Source: Bugulina stolonifera
Taxonomy: Eukaryota > Bryozoa > Gymnolaemata > Cheilostomatida > Bugulidae
Length of the DNA stretch: 64,000 nt
NCBI GenBank assembly: GCA_935421135.1
Contig: OW285196.1
Span: 6,707,501 to 6,771,500, forward strand
Direction of reading: 5' to 3'
Positions 29,434 to 41,398 of the stretch are shown piece after piece. The notes under the pieces were generated by a model, which saw only the letters and a program-made list of their open reading frames with translations, searched no databases and had not been told where the DNA came from. The first letter of the stretch is position 1. Each line of letters opens with the position of its first letter. Position numbers and translations under genes: made by a program.

Positions 29434-30174
29434 TTAGTAACTGTGGCAAACGGTATCTCTGGGGTAGTTGCAGACGCAAGTCTTTAAGTCAAACTGGAGT
29501 CCAGCAGGACAGCTGTGCACCTGTGGTGGAAGGTAAGCTGTCTCCTGGGTGAACTTGTAACAGTGAGAACCTGGGAGTTGTCTGTAAGTGTTACCGTTCT
29601 CTGAGCAGCTTTCTGCAGTAAATAGAGTAGATATGTAGTAAAATAGCAAGATGGAACTTTGGTGCATATTTTTGCACACCAAAAAATGAGTATAAAAACT
29701 TACTGCCATAGTGAGCTGGTGCAGAGTATCCCTTGGGGCAGTAGTGGGGGCAGACTGTGTCTCTTGGGTAGGTACAGACGCAAGTCTTTACGTCAAACTG
29801 CAGACCATAGGGGCATTTCTGGGTGACAGCTGGGAGGAAGGCGGTTCTCTGTGTGAAACTTCTGCAATTGTCACTAGACACTGGAGAGTAGTAGTTTCCC
29901 TTCTCAAAGCATGTGCACTCATCAACTAAAAGAGAGCAGACAACTCTGTATAATTCAAACACATTTGCATCTTATTTCAGACTTGCGTATGGCATAATAT
30001 ATCTAGCTGCTAGCCAGCTTCAAGCTCACTGCCGTACCATCAGATGCCATTGAATGTGTACTTACTGACTTTGGATCCTCCATATGACTGATGATAGGTT
30101 CTGGGTGCTGGTCGGTAACTTGCTGATGCTACAGCAACCATCACCAGACACAAAGCTGCGCAGAACTTAGACAT
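29434..30174 (-). CDS. Secreted protein with two CBM14-like chitin-binding domains (gene B)
   Basis: Three coding exons on the minus strand: 30174-30066, 29925-29704 and 29612-29434 (169 aa), with GT/AG junctions and phase 1 throughout. The signal peptide is MSKFCAALCLVMVAVASA, followed by a Tyr/Arg/Ser linker. Domain 1 carries CPYGLQFDVKTCVCTYP and domain 2 CPAGLQFDLKTCVCNYP. Domain 1 is nearly identical to that of gene A. A non-coding first exon (about 30858-30816) ends at an AAG/GTAAGA donor. Expected role: an extracellular chitin- or glycan-binding matrix protein; the domain family is known, the role here is inferred. The ATG lies immediately after the acceptor, as in genes A and C. Confidence 0.9.
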
Positions 30175-30854
30175 TCTACAACAGAAAACACGCCTTATTA
30201 TGAAATATAGTATTATTAGAACAAGCATAGCCTGATACACACAATATGTTTTATAGAGCATAGTGTTGCCAGTGAAGGATGCAAATCAATAATACTATAG
30301 CCCCATCGGTATTCACACTGTAAATTAAATAGAAATACATATTTTGTGCTCGCAAAAGAACGTGCAAGGCTGGTGTATGTACCCGCAAAAGAACGTGCAA
30401 GTTTCTTTGATTAGCGCCGAGACAAGATGTATCACACATAATCAAATAGTACACACTACAGTTGTTTTCTTGCTACAGAGTTCCTTATAATAATCTGCAG
30501 TACACCTAGATGTACACCGTATATTAGTACAACTAAACAACATACACAAATTGTAGTAATAATTCTAAATGCCACCTCATGTACACGATGTGAGATGACA
30601 CGTGAAGTTCTACTCGTACCAGCAATAGTCATTTAAATTTAAATATCATTAGTTTGTCTGCCTAAGCTTTAGTCAATAATAAATGCAGTAGAATCACTGA
30701 CGGATGCAGCTCAAAGTAATTTCAACTATCCTCAATTGTACAATTTTATGTAATAAAAATAATTGCACTGTGTTAGCATTAAATATATTGCAAGAGAAAC
30801 TATTAGTTTTCTTACCTTGCTATCTAAATGTATGTTCTTCTCTGGACAAGATAT

Positions 30855-30894
30855 AAATGATGCTGTTGACATTTCATCCCACACTTTTTATACC
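30855..30894 (-). promoter_or_regulatory. TATA box and initiator of gene B
   Basis: On the minus strand GGTATAAAAAG (30894-30884) is followed by TCATTT (30860-30855), which fits the metazoan initiator TCAKTY. The start is predicted at about 30858, 34 nt from the TATA. The longer initiator block shared by genes A and C is not conserved here. Confidence 0.7.
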
Positions 30895-30899
30895 AAAAA

Positions 30900-33800
30900 G
30901 CACCTGCCTTCTACTGACATTAAACTCCACCCATCAGCAGCTTTAGCCTATTTTAAGCTACATCTGGTCACAACGTTATGCATCAGCAAATTTTAATTAT
31001 CGCGGTGGCGTGTGCCTGTCTTACACCAAACTGGCAGGCCATGTGAACACTTCCTTAAAAATGCTAATTATATATTCTGTGTGATATAAATATGCATAGA
31101 TCTGCATAAATATTCCATAGAGCCATAGCCTGAGATCTTAGAAAATCTGCTGCTCGGGTTGGGAAAGATACTATCTTCTGTAGATAAAAAACATAGCAGC
31201 TTTTAGTGGAAGGTGTAACCAGTCTTAAATAATGTCACTTATCAGGAGGTCAGGGTGAGTAGGCCTAAAGGCAGAATAGGAGATGGCAGTGTCAACACTG
31301 TTAATACATTTACACTATGAAATCATCGGCTAACTACATTAGTATGCATATTTGCCAAAGAGATTACTGTTTAATTACTATTAATATTCAATTACAGCTT
31401 TTCTTACCTTGAATGCAAATTCGTGGTAATGTTGTAATAATTTCATAAAACCTAACTACTCTTTCAACAATGAGCATATATATGGACACACACATTCAAT
31501 GAATAATACTGTAATTGATGGCTAACTAATGATAATATTAGGACTTCCTAGATTTATTATTGTCCCTACTACCCAGAATTCAGCACACCATAAATGTATT
31601 AATGTATTTATTTTTCTATATACACCATCCGCAATTAGAATACATATAGGTCTACTACATCATTTGATTAATGTTGACCAAAGTCTAACATAGGAAAAGT
31701 TGGTTGTTCTAACAGAATTGTTGGATACTGGGACACGTTGCAAAAAATTTGTATGTGTTGGTTTGCCTTTTATTAGGCATTACAAAACTAATGAGTATTT
31801 CAGCATTGTATGTTAGAAAGGGGATTAAATAGATTTAACAACTTCCCATGACACATGAATTTTTGTAATATTACTGGTTCCCCTAATTTTTCCACAATAC
31901 GTACATCTCCTAACTAACTACTGACACATTGTACCATTCTCTAACAGGTTCTTGTTGTTGTTGAGAAACGTGTCAATATAGACACTCTGTGATACTAAAA
32001 GGCTCATGTGGTGAACTCCTTTAATGCAATCATGTACATGTAGATTACTTGCTTAGTAAATACTTTAGACCCTGTAGGTATTATGCACTGTTACATGCAC
32101 CGTTACATGTACTGTTACATGTACTGTTACATGTACTATTACATGTACTGTTGCATGTACCGTTACATGTACTGTTACATGTTTTGTCGCCAAATCAGGT
32201 CTTTCAACACATTGTGAGATCCATATAAGTCATCCATGGTTAACTTTCAACTTCATGTGACATGTAGGTTTTGTTCCCAACTACATGCTTTCAAAAAGAG
32301 TCAGTTTAGTGTATTTAACTACCTTTATCTAACAGCCCCTCAGTGTATTGCTGATAAACACATCTAGATTTGTTATTTGTCACTACAACCTATAAAGAGA
32401 GGGTAACTACAAATACATTTCTAAGACTGAAAAAACCTAATTTGATAGAAGTTAGCGATTATACAAAAAAGAACAATAGATATATTTTATCTTCGGACTA
32501 AATGTTGACCTCTACTGTCTCATGATGATTTTTCATCATTCAAGTGGGGTACTCAATATTTTCTAACAGAAAGCTATTCCTGAAAGTGTTATGTGACAAT
32601 AGGAATATAATATAGAACAAATGTGTTGTAACCGATCACATTTAGATAAAATATTTTGGCAAAGTTTTGCTGACTACTTTATAAATAGATAATGCCGTCT
32701 CCGAGACTTCCTTCGCAGTACTTCTATCACCACAATGATCATACGCTGACTTCCACTTTTCTGGAACTGTCTTGTGATTTAAAAATTTTTCATTCCTCTC
32801 ACATTTCTGCCTTCAAGCCTTACGCTATTAAAGGAAGTTTGATAATTGGTTAACCTGTTGTGTTCAATGCCAACTATGTTATTTTAATTATTTTTACTCT
32901 AATACTTTGAAACACCTCACTACTCTCTTCTATATCTGTCCAATCACGGCACAAGCTAGCGACCAACGTACTTCATACCGGCACAAGCTATGAAGTTGAC
33001 AAAAATAATTTTCAATATACGCTAGTACAATTACATGAGTATTGTGCAAGCGACTTCCATTTGGAGATAAAATCAGTTAACTTGTCACAATAATTAATTC
33101 CTATCAAGGCATACACAGTGGATACGAACCAGTTTTGTTTGATCACTTCCACATTACTGCAGTTGACATAAATAATACACCACATAATATTATAACACAT
33201 ACAAGTATTTATAAAAATGACAGACGGCTTGAGGAATTTTGACGGCTACCATTATTTCCTCCAACAACATAATTAATGTTGTGTCACTATTGTCTTTTAC
33301 GTTCAATGCATTATTATACTTTTTAAAGATTAGTTTTCGAAATTGTCATCCAATTAATTACTTGCACATCGAACTATTTGTGTGGTGTACTTATAGCCTA
33401 CGTGCATCTTGAAGAATATGGTGGTTTTAGCCTATAACCATGATCTCACTGTTGGCAGTTGAAATTAAGTTACACCTTGTATGCACCCTAAATCCAAATT
33501 GAATACGTCTTGTATGTGTCTTAACTACGCCTTAAAGTAAGCAATGAAGTCAGCGTTGAATACGCCTTGAATACGCCTTGAATATTGCCGAGTGCAAAAA
33601 TGTGTTCTTTTAAATATAATTGGTTCCGCTGAAAAAAATAGTAATCTTCGGCGATACCAATTGAAATCAATATCAATTTGCATTGTAGGGTTACGTGTTG
33701 AGCGTAATGCACATATCACTTTTTCTGTTTGTATAATGGATTAGTCTGGTGCATCAGTCTTGCATTCTCTTAACCCAATGAGTGAGCTATATTCGACTAT

Positions 33801-36800
33801 CATATATCCGGGACATGCCTTGGCACTTTAATTAATAAGCATATTTTTTATTAATTTCAAGTCATCTTGATTGCTTAAATTGTATTAGTCAGCATTAATA
33901 TTACAACATAGTTCAAACTGTAAATGAATTGATGTTTTCTGTCTTTATTCTTTAGGCTCAGTTCTTCTCACATGAAGTGTAGATAATTTGTTTTCACAGT
34001 ATCGGTAATAATCACCAATTCATCATCATTATTAAACTATAAGTAGTATCACCATACACATAACCATACCTATCCAACTCTTTGCAATGGTCTATTATAG
34101 ACCATTACATGTATCATAATAGTTATAACAGCGGTATAGCGATTGTGTTTGCAATAAAACATGTAGTTTTAACAATTCTAACATGGGGAGATTTTGGTGA
34201 TTTATGATTGGTCAATTGGTATTGTGTCAAACATCTGTATGTTCAACAACCTGAGGCGGCGTTGCAGTGCAGCAGCACTTGGTTTTTGTGCCTCAAGAGT
34301 CTCAAATTTTTGTTCTATGCAATATTTCACTACTTCATACCATAGAATAATTTACTTGTATGTATAAACCTTCACAGGGCTTTTAGAAGAATGACATGGG
34401 TAATTGAGCAACTAAGACATGCCTATTGACACAAATGAGTTATAGCAAGTGCCCTCTGCTGTCAACACTTCTACATGGGTGGGGAAACATGCCAACACCT
34501 GCTAATACCTGGCAGTTTAGAGTTTAGACTTAATGTTCGCATGTGACATATACAACATCATATATCATAATAGTTATTCAACTCTTAGATTAGTGTATGC
34601 TATACTGCAAATAATATATTTGTGCTACTAGTGTTAATGGTGCAGACACTTCAATATCAAGTATCTGCTCCACTTGCCAAGTCATTACTGGAGTAATGTT
34701 CCCATGTCATTGTATGACTAAGACAATACTACATCTGTACATTAATGATTTTGTACAGCGTTGTATGCAATGGATGACTGTTATCTGTGTGATTATATCC
34801 AATTATCAACTACAATGTAAGTACAAATGGCATCAATCGCTACGTTCTATAATAACGCAAGATCAGCATGTGAAATTTGACGGATTTAATTTTGAAATCC
34901 CACACTCAGTTCAGCATAAGACATCAAATGCTGCACCACCTGCTGATGCCTGTCTACTATCTCTTTTACACAATCACTTAATACCTGTAGTTAATATATA
35001 TATGTATATCCATGTCTGACTTACAACGTTTAGATATTCAGTATTCTACACTTACAATGTAGATACAGAACCCAGTACCTTGTGGTGCCACAGTTACTGG
35101 GATACAATGTGCCAATTCCAGGCTATTTGTTATTTCTAGCTGGCAGAGTAAAATATTGTGGATGTCCATAATTTATGTATACCTGTCACACATGTCACGC
35201 AATGCAAGGTTGTTTTTTGCCTATCAATATACTTTTCTGTCGATTCATCAATATTCTAATATTTTACTTCGAAATTTGATGCAAGAATCTCGTCTTCACC
35301 AAATTCATGACAAATTGACTACTTTGTACTTACAGTGTTACATCTAAGCAATACCAAACAAAGCAATACTTTATTTCATTTTCATTCACATGGAGTTTAT
35401 TTTATAAATTCTTGCCCATACACTGTTAGGCGTAGATATATAATACATGCACATTCTAAATACACCTTTCAATTCATCACAGCCATTGGTCATCCTCTGG
35501 AGAGATGGCAATCTGTGGGTCACCAAAGAAGCCATATTACGTCTGTGATGGGAAAGTTCACGAAGGGTCACCTGTCAGGCAGAAGCAATTAGTACTTTAC
35601 TTCTCCGTCGACATTTGGTATGGGTTTAGCCGCAACTTTACAGCGCATGACTTTACCATTCTATTACTTGGATAGGCTACGATTAGCTCACCAAAGAATT
35701 TTTCAAAGCAGTAACCTACATAACCATATCCTCACTCCGACTGTTGGACAGAGCAAAAAGTCATCTGAACACCGTACAAAAAGTGCTTTAGTATAACTTG
35801 TAGAAGTGAAGTATACATATCTAGCAAATGTCTCAAGCTGGTACATGTAATTTTGAATTCAGCTTACATGTACATGTACATGTATTTCCTATCACTTTCA
35901 TATAATTTGTATCTGCCACCACCATAGTCTCCATAATACTACAATGTACAGTATAATCAGTCTGTTGCCCGCACAAGTTGCTAAAATATGCAACCCATCT
36001 GTTTATGTTACAAGCAAGCTCTAACAGTATTTCAGCATTCAGCATTGCTACATGAACATATCTTTTACATATACTAATATAATATAGTGGGGGCCTCTAT
36101 TATACAGCCTCTGTAAATGTACATTGCAAAAGTGTTGCAGAGGTTATCTGCTCATGTTTGTTATTCTTTGGAAAAACAATTCTGTTAGTGGAATACTTCA
36201 GAGCAATTCGTGGGAACAAAGCCCACTGCAGTAATCTGATGTCCTTGGTACTACCTTACTGAACTGAAATGTTTTAATTTATGTCACATGTCAATTTTAT
36301 GTTGTTTTCTACGAATATGTTTAGAATTCACATGTAATTTATAGCGGTACACACAGCCCACATACTTGTCTTTAACTGGCATGCATACCAGATGACAATT
36401 CAATTTAAAAAAATACTTCAAAATAACACAGAACACTATCAACATAATTTTACATGCATTATAATAGTTGCCCTATGATATTTGAGATAAAAATAGTTTT
36501 GCTTCTATAAATGCTTTAAAGTGACAAGGAATAATAATTATTATTTCCTAGTTTTGAGGCATTTCAGGATATACCATGTACAATGCACTTGTAACCCTTA
36601 TAATATATAGCTACTAGGAAAGGTGTTATAAATCTCTTTAAGTGGGAAGTGGAAACCAGCTGTCTTTAGGTAGCTCTTTCGAGGCAGCAGTTCAAAGGCA
36701 GCATACTACCTTGATGCTCATCAATACATAGTCTTGTATGTCTAACTATGTTATCACTATCAGAGCTTCCAGTCATAGGAACTTTATTACGGCACCAGTA

Positions 36801-38214
36801 AAGATGTCCAACAAAAGTTCGCCATAATATAAATATTCAAAGTAGATGTAGATGTGGCCTGACTCTGTAGTCTGCACCATAAAAAAGGTAGCAAACATTT
36901 CTGGTCTCCAGTAAACACCAATGAAAATTTTGCTGAATAACTTGTATACTCTTTTCTGTTGCACATTAATTAGAACACATTAACTGCAATAGGATATTGT
37001 ACAGTGAGGTGTAACATACTACCAAATAACTTACATTTTCATGTACATATCCAACCCGCAAGTACCACATAACAGGGACCTGACTAGTGTATACTGTATA
37101 CCATACTGTGACGTATTTTTACTCTAGGAAGAGGAAATGCACCCTAGGTACCACAGGCCTTAAAATATACAGTTGCTAATGCATATGGCTGCCAATGGTC
37201 AGTTAGTCTTGTCTGTTGTCTAGGTGGAATTCAATATTAAGGGTGTGGCAAAGCTATGACAGTGAGAGAGTTACTGCAGGAGCACCTGACACAGAGAGTC
37301 ACTGCAGGGGCACCTGACTGAATGCATTCCAAACTTCCACAGTTTCCTAAGCAATACTTCATATTGTATGTAAAATAATGCAAATTTTGTTGTACCTGTA
37401 TTAAGTTGGCTATACCACCAATACTCTTGAAATGGTTATTTCCTCATAAATTGCCTTAATTCTACTTCTCATAATTAGTCCTAAGAAGGGGGTAGGGAAG
37501 GTGCCCACACCACGACAAAGGTGACTCACTAATGCCACTGGCAAACCAGATCAGATTCTTAGTCTGACGTTCAAAATTGAAAGCATAACTACAAGGTTAC
37601 ATCAATATTAATAATACATGTGAGTAAGAGGACAACTCTTAAAATGTTCAACCTCTTTTTTTTAATCACAATGAATGGTACTAAAGTGTACATGGTATTA
37701 GTAGGCTTCGCTAACCAAGTGGTTTGCAGTATACATGTACATGTATTAATACACAAAGGGCTCTTTCAACTGTTGTTATGTAATAATAATGTTGTTATGT
37801 AATAATAAATAATAATTTTGTTATGCACTAATAATTTTGTTATGCAATAATAATGTTGTCATGTAATATTAACCTCCACTCTTTCCATCAGATTCAGACA
37901 TTCTGGAAAGCCAAATTTAGTCAGCAAGGTTTCCTTACTTCTAATGAATTCACATCTTCACAAATTAAAATATTTATAGTAAAAATTGAATTACAGGGGT
38001 ATACATGTAGGTTATTTCAAATTTTTTTGTAAATCTTGTATGATCTTCAGTTATTGCTTCATAAAATCAGACTTTGCACAGAAAACCTGTCTAATTCGGA
38101 TAGCTGAGGTAACAGTTATTATAGAATAATAAGTAGAATCTGCAATAGAATGATACCCTGCAACGTTTTGTACAGTGTAGTTTGTATTACTATGTGTAAA
38201 GTATTACATTATTT
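30900..38214. other. Gene-free stretch
   Basis: No gene is supported over about 7.3 kb. Short open frames have no recognisable content. The stretch holds a 12-bp tandem repeat at 32.09-32.18 kb, a small palindrome aatggtctattatagaccat (about 34087), ACATGTACATGTA runs (about 35870), one GAGGACAACTC motif at 37628, and a ttgttatgtaataataa repeat at about 37,780-37,860. Confidence 0.5.
32089..32178. repeat. 12-bp tandem repeat (tgttacatgtac)n
   Basis: About seven copies of tgttacatgtac with single-base variants. It overlaps the very common ACATGTAC word of this genome, so slippage on that word is a likely origin. Confidence 0.85.
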
Positions 38215-38220
38215 ATTCTC
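38215..38220. repeat. Target-site duplication, left
   Basis: ATTCTC directly precedes the left terminal inverted repeat and is repeated exactly after the right one (48879-48884). A 6-bp duplication is the hallmark of Polinton/Maverick integration. Confidence 0.95.
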
Positions 38221-38938
38221 AGTAGTATAGTCAGCGCACTTCTAGACAGACACGCACTCATTGACCCCTGTTTTCAACCAATCACAAGCCGGTATTTCCG
38301 ATTTCAACCAATCACAGAAGAGCACAAAAATTTTGCACACGACCTTGCCAAGGTCACCCCAAAATCCCCCCTTCTGATTGGTCGAAAAAACATTTGCACA
38401 CTTGACCCCGAACCCGGCCACGACCCCTACCCTTCCTCCTTCCCACCCTCCTCCCCTCCCCCTCCCCCACCTCCCACTCCTCCCTCCTCCCCGCCACCGC
38501 CCTCGTCCCGTCCGCACCACCGCCGTCGCCGCCGCCGCCACCGCCGCCCTCACCACCGCCGCCGCCGCCGCCACCACCACCGCCCTCACCACCGTCGCCG
38601 CCACCGCCGCCGCCGCCACCACCGCCACCACCACCACCGCCGCCACCACCACCACCGCCACCGCCGCCGCCGCCGTCACCACCACCACCACCACCGCCGC
38701 CGCCGCCGCCATCACCGTCATCACCGCCACCCCTCCTCCACCGCCGCCCACCCTCCCCCCCGCAACCCCCACTCACCCGAACGACCAATCGTTTGAGGCG
38801 GTCAAGCCGCGTCTGCCCACGTTGCGTGCGGCGCCGACCGTACACGTGGAGGCGACGCCGGTGCCCCGTATCCACCGGGCCAAGCGACTAGGCAGCGGCC
38901 CGCCGCCCATTCCGAGTTCCACTGGGGTGGGACTATAA
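38221..38938. repeat. Left terminal inverted repeat
   Basis: Matches 48878-48157 inverted, with few substitutions plus small indels in the triplet and poly-C tracts. The outer part has three CCAAT boxes (38278, 38308, and inverted at 38377). The middle is a GC-rich (CCG/CCA)n block at about 38,510-38,730. A fourth CCAAT lies at 38785. The inner end is gggactataa, so a TATA box sits exactly at the boundary. Gly-, Ala-, Thr- and Pro-rich open frames over the triplet block are artefacts. Confidence 0.95.
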
Positions 38939-38941
38939 AAG
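38934..38941 (+). promoter_or_regulatory. TATA box of the first element gene
   Basis: TATAAAAG straddles the inner edge of the left inverted repeat, 61 bp before the ATG at 38995. With the CCAAT boxes in the repeat it forms a complete Pol II-type promoter. The right repeat has the mirrored edge but continues as tataatg, so its TATA is weaker. Confidence 0.7.
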
Positions 38942-38994
38942 ATAAGTTTGACTGATGATAGTATTAATACAAAGAAGACTTAGTCATAGCAAAC

Positions 38995-40323
38995 ATGTCT
39001 TTTCTCACCAAAGGAGCAGCGGGGAGATATGTACTTTTAAAGGAAGTCCTCCCGAAGTCTGTATGGGATTATATGATCAAAAGTAATATCGAAGAAACGA
39101 ATAGTCCATGGATGTGGTATTGGGTTGACAGACTCGCTCATAATTCCTTAGTGGTAGAGCTTGCCATCTATTTTAGAACACTTTCACTCTCTATGAATAT
39201 CCCTTTTAAGATAGGAGAGGAAAAGTTGAGGAAAATGGCACTTTGTTATGAAGACTTAACAGGAGCTAGGTCAAGATTTTCATCTATGGTAGAAACAAAA
39301 AACGCATCCGTTTCTTCTCCCTTACTCCTTCTTAGGAATGCAGAGTTGTCAACCTGGTGTAGAGTGGAGGTTGAGAAGATTATTGAAGATAGAAACTGGG
39401 ATGAAACTGGTGTGGGAGCGGAGGCCACTTTTAACACTCACTTCTTACTATATCTGGATAATGAACCTGGTGGGGAAGGTTCAAAGAATGAACTCTATCA
39501 TAGAGTATTGAACATATTAAAGGATGGGGCAAGAAGATGTCGTTTTGAGGATGGGAAGGAGAAATTGCGAGCGAAGAGGAGTTACAATGAAGAAAGCATC
39601 CCTGGTTTAATTCTTAGTAGAGGTAATACGCTATATGCAGGGCGATTGTTTGGAGAACTAGATCTATCCAAAAATGGGTTAGAGGTGATAAGAAGTCCTT
39701 CACCAGGAGATGCTAGATTAGAGGTGAGAGAGACTTCTACAGGAGAGACTAACCAGGTTATGATAGAAGAGGTTGAAATGTGTGACATTGGAGAACTAGA
39801 TTCATCCAAAAACGGGTTAGAGGAGATAAGAAGCCCTTCACCAGGAGAAGCTAGGGTGGAAGTGAGAGAGACTTCTACAGGAGAGAATAAGCAGATTATG
39901 ATAGAAGAGCAAACTCATGTAGAAACTAAAGAAGAGGTTGAAATGTGTGACAAAAGGGAACAAGAGATTAGAAAGATAGAACAAGAATTGGCACTAAAGA
40001 AAGTGGAATTGGCAGGAGCACTGGGGTGGAAAGAAGCACTAGAGATGCAACAGAGAATTGATGCAAGAAAAAAGAGAAGAACAAATCGCATTGCCTTCTT
40101 AGAAAAAAAGTTAACAGAGGAAAGAATGGAAAAAGAGAGGTTAATGATGGAAATCGAGCGTTTGCAAAAAGAAGAAGAAGAAGAAAAAATGGATAGTGTA
40201 TCAATTATTGATCACATAATTCCCCACCTGGCTAACAAACTAGATGATAATGATGCAAAAGCAGAAGGGGAAGATAGTAAACTGCCACAGTGGGTTCCAA
40301 CAGGAGAAAGTAATGATGAATAA
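38995..40323 (+). CDS. Unrecognised 442-aa coiled-coil protein (element ORF1)
   Basis: I do not recognise this protein. Residues 1-215 look like a mixed, mostly helical domain with several Trp (SPWMWYWVDRLAHN at 37-50) and Cys residues. Residues about 219-264 and 266-318 are a tandem duplication, each copy with a GELD.SKNGLE start, an IRSPSPG core and an RETSTGE segment. Residues 320-398 are a highly charged coiled coil with a run of glutamates, and the tail is acidic. It takes the first position in the element, under the promoter at the inverted-repeat edge. A replication, regulatory or scaffold role is possible, but nothing in the sequence proves one. It shows none of the polymerase B motifs I could look for. 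Confidence 0.85.
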   Translation: MSFLTKGAAGRYVLLKEVLPKSVWDYMIKSNIEETNSPWMWYWVDRLAHNSLVVELAIYFRTLSLSMNIPFKIGEEKLRKMALCYEDLTGARSRFSSMVETKNASVSSPLLLLRNAELSTWCRVEVEKIIEDRNWDETGVGAEATFNTHFLLYLDNEPGGEGSKNELYHRVLNILKDGARRCRFEDGKEKLRAKRSYNEESIPGLILSRGNTLYAGRLFGELDLSKNGLEVIRSPSPGDARLEVRETSTGETNQVMIEEVEMCDIGELDSSKNGLEEIRSPSPGEARVEVRETSTGENKQIMIEEQTHVETKEEVEMCDKREQEIRKIEQELALKKVELAGALGWKEALEMQQRIDARKKRRTNRIAFLEKKLTEERMEKERLMMEIERLQKEEEEEKMDSVSIIDHIIPHLANKLDDNDAKAEGEDSKLPQWVPTGESNDE

Positions 40324-40363
40324 AAGTGTATAGATTCCAATCGTTCTCTCAAACAAGGGCAAG

Positions 40364-40771
40364 ATGTCAAAGCAAGAGGTAGTATGTAGAAATGAGAATT
40401 ATGAAGATGTGGCTGATGGTCTCTTAGATGAAGTAGTAGCTATCTCTGCTGAAGAGGGAAGGGAGCAAATAGGAGAGAGAAGCAACAAAAGAAAGAAGTT
40501 CACATTCTACATAATCATAATACTATTTATACTTTCTTGCTCATCTTTATCACCATCAGTTTACACATATCTAAGTGATAGGGATCCACCCAATGGCAAA
40601 GACAAAGGAGTACTTAAGCAAGGACACTTTTTAAAAACAAACACAACTCTATTAGCTACTCAACTGGATCAGCATGCGTCCACACCAAGAAATCGATCTT
40701 CGCTTGCAGAGTCCCTTCACAGCTCTAGTCTGTGGTCCAACAGGGAGTGGAAAAACGGAACTACTATTTAG
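40364..40771 (+). CDS. Small single-pass membrane protein (element ORF2)
   Basis: 135 aa. Residues 1-45 are acidic and then basic (ERSNKRKKF), followed by a hydrophobic stretch of about 20 residues (FTFYIIIILFILSCSSLS, from about 46) that should span a membrane. The remainder is polar with N-T-T type sites. The basic residues before the helix suggest the N terminus stays inside. It overlaps the ATPase gene by 98 bp in another frame, so its last 32 codons share DNA with the Walker A region. Comparable small membrane proteins occur in many virion-forming elements. I cannot assign a family. Confidence 0.65.
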   Translation: MSKQEVVCRNENYEDVADGLLDEVVAISAEEGREQIGERSNKRKKFTFYIIIILFILSCSSLSPSVYTYLSDRDPPNGKDKGVLKQGHFLKTNTTLLATQLDQHASTPRNRSSLAESLHSSSLWSNREWKNGTTI

Positions 40772-41333
40772 TCTTATTAGGAGAGTTGATGAAATTGCTT
40801 CACCCACTCCTGTTGAAATCATTTACTGCTATGGAGTTTGGCAACGCCGCTTTGAGGATTACAAGGATAAAGTAAGGTTTCATTCAGGACTCATTGATGT
40901 AGAAATGGATATAGAGCGTGATGGGAAGAATCGCTGGCTCATCATTGATGACTTGATGGGTGAAGTCGGGGGGAAAGAGACTACTAATGCAATCTTTACA
41001 AAGTTCAGTCACCACCTGAACATAAGCGTCTTTTTCTTACTACAGAACCTTTTCCCGAAAGATAATAGAACAGTGTCAATAAACTCGCAGTACTTTTTCT
41101 TGTTCAAGAACCCCAGAGACGGAATGTCTGTTACCAATCTTGCAAAGCAGGCTTTTCCTCAGAGTACAAGAGCTGTTCAAGAAGCTTTTAGTGATGCTAC
41201 ACGTAAGCCACACTCTTTTCTATTCTTGAATCTTCGCCAGGAAACCCCGGAGTGGGCTAGACTGATCGGTAATTTTGCTTCTGAGCACTCTCCCATGACT
41301 GTATATATCCCGAATACCCTGGAATATAAGTAG
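40674..41333 (+). CDS. A32/FtsK-HerA-type genome-packaging ATPase
   Basis: 219 aa. The Walker A motif GPTGSGKTE is at residues 21-29, a Walker B strand with acidic pair WLIIDDL at 88-94, and a following strand ending in the polar sensor FFLLQN around residue 124. Length, motif spacing and neighbours match the packaging ATPases of Polintons and related double-jelly-roll viruses, which pump DNA into preformed capsids. The ATG at 40674 is placed 20 residues before the P-loop, as usual in this family, and lies inside ORF2. No key residue is missing. Confidence 0.92.
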   Translation: MRPHQEIDLRLQSPFTALVCGPTGSGKTELLFSLIRRVDEIASPTPVEIIYCYGVWQRRFEDYKDKVRFHSGLIDVEMDIERDGKNRWLIIDDLMGEVGGKETTNAIFTKFSHHLNISVFFLLQNLFPKDNRTVSINSQYFFLFKNPRDGMSVTNLAKQAFPQSTRAVQEAFSDATRKPHSFLFLNLRQETPEWARLIGNFASEHSPMTVYIPNTLEYK

Positions 41334-41398
41334 CATTCACATCTCTACTCTCTCCATAAACTGTCTTGGACTCGAAGAGAGCGCATCCATCATCAAGC

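Noticed and set aside
38242..38938. Gly-, Ala-, Thr- and Pro-rich frames in both terminal repeats (also 48,299-48,857)
   Set aside because: They translate the triplet-rich block of the inverted repeats; frames are open on both strands and carry no domain.
39246..40204. Minus-strand frames inside ORF1 and similar shadows across the element
   Set aside because: They lie opposite well-supported plus-strand genes and have no independent signals.
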